This document shows positions 57,991-64,000 of a stretch of 64,000 nucleotides of DNA, piece by piece (position 1 is the first letter of the stretch; each line of letters starts with the position of its first letter). The translations under genes and the position numbers were made by a program. Source of the DNA: Purshia tridentata (lineage: Eukaryota; Streptophyta; Magnoliopsida; Rosales; Rosaceae); contig QANT01005266.1 in NCBI GenBank assembly GCA_003254885.1, positions 91,484-155,483 on the forward strand, in the 5' to 3' direction. Below the pieces are notes generated by a model. That model saw nothing but the letters and a program-made list of their open reading frames with translations. It ran no database searches and was not told the origin of the DNA.

Positions 57991-59646
57991 TTACAATGGC
58001 ACTTTCTCAGGTGTACCTGGATCACGAGGGTACTTCCTTGGGGTGGGACTAGTTTTCAGACATACAATGGCAGTTCTTTGTCCATATGGGCTGTGTGATT
58101 CCACTGGATACAAATACAGGTCCCATCAACATATTTTAGCTATATCTCTACATCATTACTATATACATGATGGGATGGCTTTTCAAATTGAAAGATATGA
58201 CAAACCTGGGCACAGTTGCAATACGGAAGCACCCAACATTTGGATTGCTCTTTCTGCATTGCTAACTTCCACCTGTTCAAATGTACCAAATAGGTAAACT
58301 GCTTAATAGTCTACACATCCCAAGTTTGTTAAACGGTTTATATAGCATGGTGCTTAGAGTATCAATGAACAAAATAGTTATTTTGTGGCATTTGTAACAA
58401 AACTTCAGAAATAACTGGTTAATAGGATAAAACTTCTTAATCTACACAATCATGTATTACAAAAGCTGAAGCACAACAAAAGAAATTCACTTAACAGCAT
58501 GCCATTCAGAATATGTTGCTCTTCAGTAAGAGACTAAGAGATAATGATTGGGTGGTGGAAGTTAAAATGTGGAGAACCAAATACATACCTGAGGATCATG
58601 GCCCTTTGCAGCTACAAACAAACCACCAACGCAAACCAGAGGAAGACAGTATTCAGCTGCCCACCAAAGTAACAATAATCAACAACCCAGAAAGTACAAT
58701 GAACCACTTTTTTAGTGTTCAAAATACACAACTGAAACCAAGACATGAGGTTTTCACTCCTACCTAAAACTCTCATTTCTGCAACTGCTCTGGCTACAGC
58801 TACGTCGTATTTCTCCCTGAAGAAAAGACTCTGCCCCAAATTCTGTCATATAACAAGATTTAATATACTTAATTTCGTACATCCAGTAGAAACAAATTAT
58901 GAAATCCGGAAACAAGACGAGACTATAGTCACGATACCTCTGCTCTTCCTCTTACAACTTGAACATTTGACAAACCAACATGACTGACGGCATGCTCCAA
59001 AAAGAGGCATCGCTTATTCATAGACTCCATGAGGGTCACTTCCCAAGCTACCCAACAAAACAGCAATAAGTAATGTATGACTATCCAAAACATGCAAGAT
59101 ATGAACTTTAGCAGATTTGATATTCACCTGGGCAAGCAATGGCTAAAACCAATCCGGGAAGACCCGCACCGCTCCCCACATCGACGAGGCTGAGGTTTTT
59201 GCATTTAGGGCTACAATGAGAGAGATAAGAGTTTCTTATAGGTGGTATGATTGCAAGCGAGTCGTCAATGTGCCTCTCCATTACCTCATCCACCGCTTTA
59301 ACAGCGGTCAAATTCATTCTCTGCAAGTTCAAAATTTTATCAATTGGAATCTTATTTCAATTCGTTTTGATTTTCCTACCACTTTCTCAGCATCCAAACG
59401 GATGATTAGTGAGAGAGAGAGGGAGAGAGAGACCTGGTTCCATTGGAGAAGAGTGTCGACGTAGAGATGAATTTGGTCTTTTTGGCGGGAATCTAAACTT
59501 TCGAAGTAAGAGGAGCAGAGGACTCTGGCGGTGGTTAGAGTTTTTGGTCTGATTCTGTACGGACAGAACGTCGTTGGTTTTGAATTTGGAAGGTGTTTGA
59601 AGAAAGTCCCCAAAGAAAACGGAACTATGCAACGGCTAACTAACAT
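57991..59646 (-). CDS. Organellar 16S rRNA m7G methyltransferase (RsmG/GidB)
   Basis: Seven exons: 59434-59646, 59128-59320, 58938-59047, 58764-58842, 58589-58656, 58206-58272 and 57991-58103, giving 280 residues. The N-terminal 45 residues are basic and rich in Ser/Thr/Pro, fitting a plastid or mitochondrial transit peptide. The Rossmann fold follows with the SAM-binding loop LVDVGSGAGLPGLVLAIACP, then VTLMESMNKRCLFLEH, RGRAENLG and YDVAVARAVAEM. Bacterial RsmG makes 7-methylguanosine at G527 of 16S rRNA, near the decoding centre; the organellar enzyme is expected to do the same. The first intron begins GT followed by a CT tract. The promoter has several site II elements. Confidence 0.93.
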
Positions 59647-59744
59647 CTTCGCGCGCGCGCTATCTATGGCTCTGCCTCACCGCGCGAGTTTCGTTTCTTA
59701 TTCGAATAAAATGGAATGTGGGCTTTTAAATCTTGCGCTCCAAA

Positions 59745-59824
59745 AGCCCATGAATCAATAATTGGGCCTAATCCATTGTTTTTGGGCCATGGCTGAACAA
59801 CTATATGGGCACTGATCAAGCCCA
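59745..59824. promoter_or_regulatory. Site II cluster, RsmG promoter
   Basis: AGCCCA (59745-59750), TGGGCC (59763-59768), TGGGCC (59783-59788) and AGCCCA (59819-59824) lie 100-180 bp upstream of the RsmG ATG. Such clusters mark nuclear genes for organelle and ribosome functions and are bound by TCP factors. Confidence 0.6.
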
Positions 59825-62178
59825 CTTGCATCCAAAGTAAATATGAACTATAATATTGGCTTAGAAAGTGTGTGGTTGTGTGCATGCTGCTTGTCAGTTT
59901 GCTATTTGTTTGTTTATAACACTTTACAAGAGGGGTGGTGTCAACCCACTTTCTCAATGTAATGATGATATCCAGATTTCAGAACCAAACAGGTCATAGT
60001 GATAGTAGTAATTTAAAGAAGAAAAAGCACTTTTTTCATGTTGAGTCATAGGAGGCTCACTCAGTATGTAGTACATGTACCCTTCTTTTTGCCCTTTTTA
60101 AGTTTTGCCTTATTGCCTAGTCCATGAACAATTGAACATTATTGGGGTGAAATCACAAAGATTAGCTTGTAGACCATGATTTTCAATAGCTGCTGTTTGG
60201 TTATTTTGATTGGATGTGTTAGTTGCTTATTCAATGTGCTGTATATCAGATTATTTAAGTTTGAAAATAGCTAGCCTTAATGCCTTAATTGTATGTGAAT
60301 GGAATAATATAAAGTGGTGTGGATGGTAACTAGTTCTTTTTGGATACTTGAATGCCTTATAGTATATGCTAAAATTAACAAGCACTGATAAAGAGTGGAG
60401 ACCTGAAATACTGTGAACTTTTGATCATCTTTGGTTTTGGACTTTGTTTGGTGCTAAAAAGATTTGAATCTCTTAAAAATTTTACTTTTTCTTCTATAGC
60501 TAGGTAGGGCTCTCTTTTCCCTCGGACTACATTGGATGCAACACCTACAAAGTGGAATAAAAGGCTGGTATAAGTGGGTGACTTTATCAGGGTCAAACAC
60601 CAAGTCATTGCTTTCTACTATAGCCCCATTTGCATGTGTCCATCACTTTAATGATCATAGATTTTACAATTGATGAATTACGTATATGTAGCTAAGTCGA
60701 TCATTATATTAATTATTTAATTATAATTTATATCAGGTGGATTACATTTATTAGATACACAATGGCATTTTGCATCAAGTTTTGCATGTTCAAACTCATT
60801 AGATCATGGTGGGATTAATTAATATTATTGTTTAGAAGTAAACTCTGATGAGATCCATGACTTCTTATAGTTGCAGAAGTGAGCTATATATGCAAAGTAA
60901 TCAAAGATATCTAGAATATGCTATATATATAAATAATAATAAATAGAGAGTATCAGCTGGTTCATCTGGTATATTATAAAATCTGTAATTGTGAGGTTTA
61001 GGATTAATGAATATTCCTGCATGTCCTGTTCATCAGGAATCAGGATTTGGGATTGTTCACATTTCACCCGCAAGACAAACTACACAGAGACCATAAAAGA
61101 ATAGAATTGATTTTGAGTACTTTGAGTATCAATTGGTGTTCAGAGCAGCTGGTAGCTGGGTACTGAGGTGACCCATTCAAAATATGCTTATTTGGGAATC
61201 TTATCCTTTGCCTTGGTGTACTAATATATATTAATTCAACTAAATATATATAAAGATTAATGTTACCCAGCTAGCTTCTTCAAGCTTTAAGGTTCCAATA
61301 AATAAAAAAAGAGCACTTTTGTTTTTGACAGGAAGAAGATCAAGTACAATACTACTGACTAACATATTTGTGTCCTCCACTTCTAATCTATTTACTAAAA
61401 TGCTTTTTCAGGAGACTGCAGCAGCATGCATATCCTCCCTCTCTATATCACATCTCTCTCTCTCTCTCTCACACATTTATATATGTATATATTTTGATTC
61501 TCTCTAGAGGTCTGTCATTCCTGAGTTCTAGATTCCTCTGCCATTCTTAATATATAATTAATTTCTTATATATATTCTGGTTGCATATGTTGGCCTGCCA
61601 ATTCCATCTTTAACTAAACCCGATAAAGCTAGCTTTGAGGAATTCATCAACTCCATACATATACAGTCACAAACAGCCTTTTTATTGTAGTCAATTAAAA
61701 AATAGAGCATGATTATAATATAAATAAAGAAAATTAAGAAGTAGAAAATTTTATCTACATATAAGCTTACCGAGTTAATCGTATATAATTAGTTAATATG
61801 TGAAGCATGAGATGGACTTATATATGTTATGAAGTTAAAATGAGAGACACGTACCATAGTACTAGTGAGCAAACTGTATATACCAGGTAGTCAGCTAGGT
61901 TGTACGTGGTTAATATATTCTTTAGATATATTTTCATCCAAGGGTGGTTGAGTGTACTTGAGTGAAGAGTTGTAATATTTATATATATAAAAAAAAGGGT
62001 ACGTAGCATTTTGAAGGTACTTGATTGGGGTGTAGGAAGCAAAGGGTGGAACAAATGCTGCAGGTGATTCTTTTTCCATAGAAAATGTAGAAATCTTTTT
62101 CTTTGAGAAGAGGATCGAGCACCAAAAACTCAAAAAGCTAGCTAGCACCAAGGGCTTCGTGATAATTGCCCTCCACTC

Positions 62179-62181
<3 letters not shown>
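59825..62181. other. Intergenic, no gene supported
   Basis: AT-rich, with CT repeats at about 61449-61470 and many TATA-like tracts. A minus-strand frame starting at 62092 is discussed in the findings. Confidence 0.5.

Positions 62182-62231
<50 letters not shown>
62182..62231. repeat. (GA)n microsatellite
   Basis: About 25 uninterrupted AG units, the longest simple repeat in the window. It precedes the candidate small ORF at 62287 by 55 bp, as often seen in plant leaders. Confidence 0.97.
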
Positions 62232-62232
<1 letters not shown>

Positions 62233-62286
62233 ACGCAATCCTTTGGATTTATGTTCAAAGTTTGAAGAGCATAGAAGCCAACAGCA

Positions 62287-62580
62287 ATGATGATGGCCTC
62301 TTCCTTCTTTTCTTGCTTCTCAGCTCTGACTCTCTATGAGTATGACCACCATCATCATCATTACCCCCTCAAGCCTTCCTTTATATCATCACCCACCAAC
62401 CCCATCATCACCATCTTCATCACTCAACACTTGTACCAAAGCAAGAAGCCACTCATCAAGATCAAACTCAAGATCAACAAGAAGAAGAAGAAGAAGAAGA
62501 AGAAGGCTTCACTACTAGTACATAGTACTACTAGTATGTATATGATTTATGAGATCCTCAAAACCCTAGCATTTGTATGA
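62287..62580 (+). CDS. Candidate small ORF, 97 aa, unknown
   Basis: Begins with three ATG codons in a good context (CAGCAATGATGATGGCC). It encodes a Cys/Phe/Ser N terminus, five consecutive His, a Pro-rich middle and nine Lys encoded by AAG repeats. It is C-rich against an AT-rich background, but the His and Lys runs come from simple repeats, so coding is uncertain. It could equally be part of a long non-coding transcript. No family recognised. Confidence 0.25.
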   Translation: MMMASSFFSCFSALTLYEYDHHHHHYPLKPSFISSPTNPIITIFITQHLYQSKKPLIKIKLKINKKKKKKKKKASLLVHSTTSMYMIYEILKTLAFV

Positions 62581-62687
62581 GCGAGTGGAAGGGTCTTTTT
62601 CTCCGACAAGAGAATCCAACTCTCGATCTCTTTGTCGATTCACGGGGAATCAAGCGTCTCGGTCCGATCATCATTTGCTGCTGCTAG
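62577..62687 (+). CDS. Candidate small ORF, 36 aa, overlapping
   Basis: Its ATG overlaps the stop of the preceding frame as ATGA. The peptide contains SEWKGLFLRQENPTLDLFVD and ends in three Cys. Base composition is coding-like and unlike the AT-rich flanks. No homologue known to me. Confidence 0.2.
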   Translation: MSEWKGLFLRQENPTLDLFVDSRGIKRLGPIIICCC

Positions 62688-64000
62688 CTAGCAAATGCAC
62701 ATGATACGAACGTTGTTGTTCTATCTCAATTAATATTTTTGGTTACCTACTTTAACTCTACTTAATTCTACGTCTTTCATCATTTTAATTTCATTACCCC
62801 TTTAATTAAGTCAATTTCTTTCTTTCTTTTCTCTAAGTACATCATGTAATTCTACTCGATCGATCATGATCATATTTATATAAATTAGTACTTTTGCTGT
62901 TAAGATATATTGATGACTACTTCAAACACATGATCAGAGCCTGCATATATATGATAATTGCGTTTGGTTAATTATGGTTGTTTGTGATAATATTGATTAT
63001 TGCATGAGATATAGACTCATCTTAATTAATGATCTTTTGGGTTTAATTTGATTGCATATACAGTACGTCGTACGTGTACTGTTGAATATATGTTGATTCA
63101 ATACATATATATATTTATGGCCTTGGAGAGGAAGACACAATTAATTATAGGTAGCTATATAGTGTTAATTGTGTCTTAAATGTTCTTTCCTTTTCCTTGA
63201 AATCATGCGCAATCATATACCAATATACCATTCTGAAAGAGTTTCCATTCTCAGTTTCTGACTTTAATGCCAGCTTGCTACTTGTTGGAATATTATAATT
63301 AATTCCCACGGCCTCCACCTAGAGTACATTTGTTCAATTTGCTAGCTAGGGTTTTGGTTTTAATGTCGATGATACATATAATTAATAATGGCATATATAT
63401 ATATGTATAATTAATCATTCATACGCTTAATTGGTACATACCTATAAATACATATATCTTCATAGACAATATAATTAACAGATGCAGATGCATTGTTGAT
63501 CGACCATCTGTGTGGCTTGGAGATCGATCTGTATATATATGTGTCAGTATGTGTACGGAGAGAGAGCTCGATCAGCTATAATGGGATAGTTTGGAGTTGA
63601 GGTGCCTTGGAAATAAGTTGCTTATTTCTACCTCAAAGCAGTTTTTGGTGTTTGGTTAATAAAGTAAAATCTGCTTATTTTGAAAACAGAGGTGGGGAAA
63701 AGCAGATTTTGGGGGTTGGGGTAAAGTAGCTAGAGAGATGCTTTCAAAATCTACTGTGGGGGGAAGCAGCAATAACTTACAAAATTGCCCTCACCCAATT
63801 TAAAAAATAACAATCTTTATCCCTCTCATTAAAAAATTATAGTAATATTTTTAAATTTTAATAGCTTAATTACCTTTTAATTAACAAAATACAATGATAA
63901 AAATATTAATATAAATTGAGTTTTATATATGTAAGTCACGAGAATAATTTTTATTAAAAAAATTATAAACAAAACTTAGAAAAGTTAGAAAAAACAAAAC
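62688..64000. other. Intergenic to window end
   Basis: AT-rich. 63585-63780 has an inverted repeat (AAAATCTGCTT at 63666-63676 and AAGCAGATTTT at 63700-63710) within G-rich sequence that looks like the end of a dispersed element running past the window. Confidence 0.4.

Noticed and set aside
62641-62705. Possible microRNA hairpin around GCTGCTGCTAGCTAGC
   Set aside because: The palindrome is short and I recognise no known mature microRNA sequence.
1-64000. CRISPR array, bacterial operon or phage-like system
   Set aside because: No regularly spaced repeats or bacterial gene layout. The sequence is plant nuclear DNA throughout.

Overview
This is nuclear DNA from a flowering plant. The evidence is: intron-rich genes with GT-AG introns, plant-only families (EDS1, type-A response regulator, B12D, P-class PPR, plant ALDH10, JINGUBANG-type WD40), a nuclear tRNA-Asp, AT-rich intergenic DNA, MITE-like repeats and many microsatellites. 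The proteins look like those of a eudicot, probably a rosid. I cannot name the species from sequence alone.

Layout, left to right: EDS1 (-), a formin of the FH4/FH8 type (-), a type-A cytokinin response regulator of the ARR5/ARR15 type (-), an Arg/Ser-rich protein gene (+), tRNA-Asp(GTC) (+), B12D (+), CDC23/APC8 (-) head-to-head with an OTP43-like PPR gene (+), an atypical E2F of the DEL/E2Fe type (+), a GDP-mannose pyrophosphorylase alpha-like gene of the KONJAC type (-), ALDH10 aminoaldehyde dehydrogenase (-), a small conserved-looking plant protein (-), the lysosomal-type alpha-N-acetylglucosaminidase NAGLU (-, 19 exons), an intronless JINGUBANG-like WD40 gene (+) and an organellar RsmG 16S rRNA methyltransferase (-). 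The last 4.3 kb has no gene I can support. I derived splice junctions by hand; for every multi-exon gene the exon phases close and the protein length fits the family.

The genes do not form a pathway. What links them is ancestry. From memory of Arabidopsis, one subset (EDS1, ARR5, SR-like, B12D, CDC23, DEL1, ALDH10A9) is collinear on chromosome 3 and another (ARR15, OTP43, KJC1, ALDH10A8) on chromosome 1. This window carries the two sets interleaved, as expected for an unfractionated ancestral segment.

The items most worth a second look are a NAGLU splice donor broken at +2 (GA instead of GT), two GC-AG introns, a decayed tandem copy of the last ALDH10 exon, a two-copy MITE family with an 8-9 bp target duplication, a tandem duplication where the formin signal-peptide exon should be, and an E2F site upstream of the DEL gene. 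I did not find a previously undescribed system.
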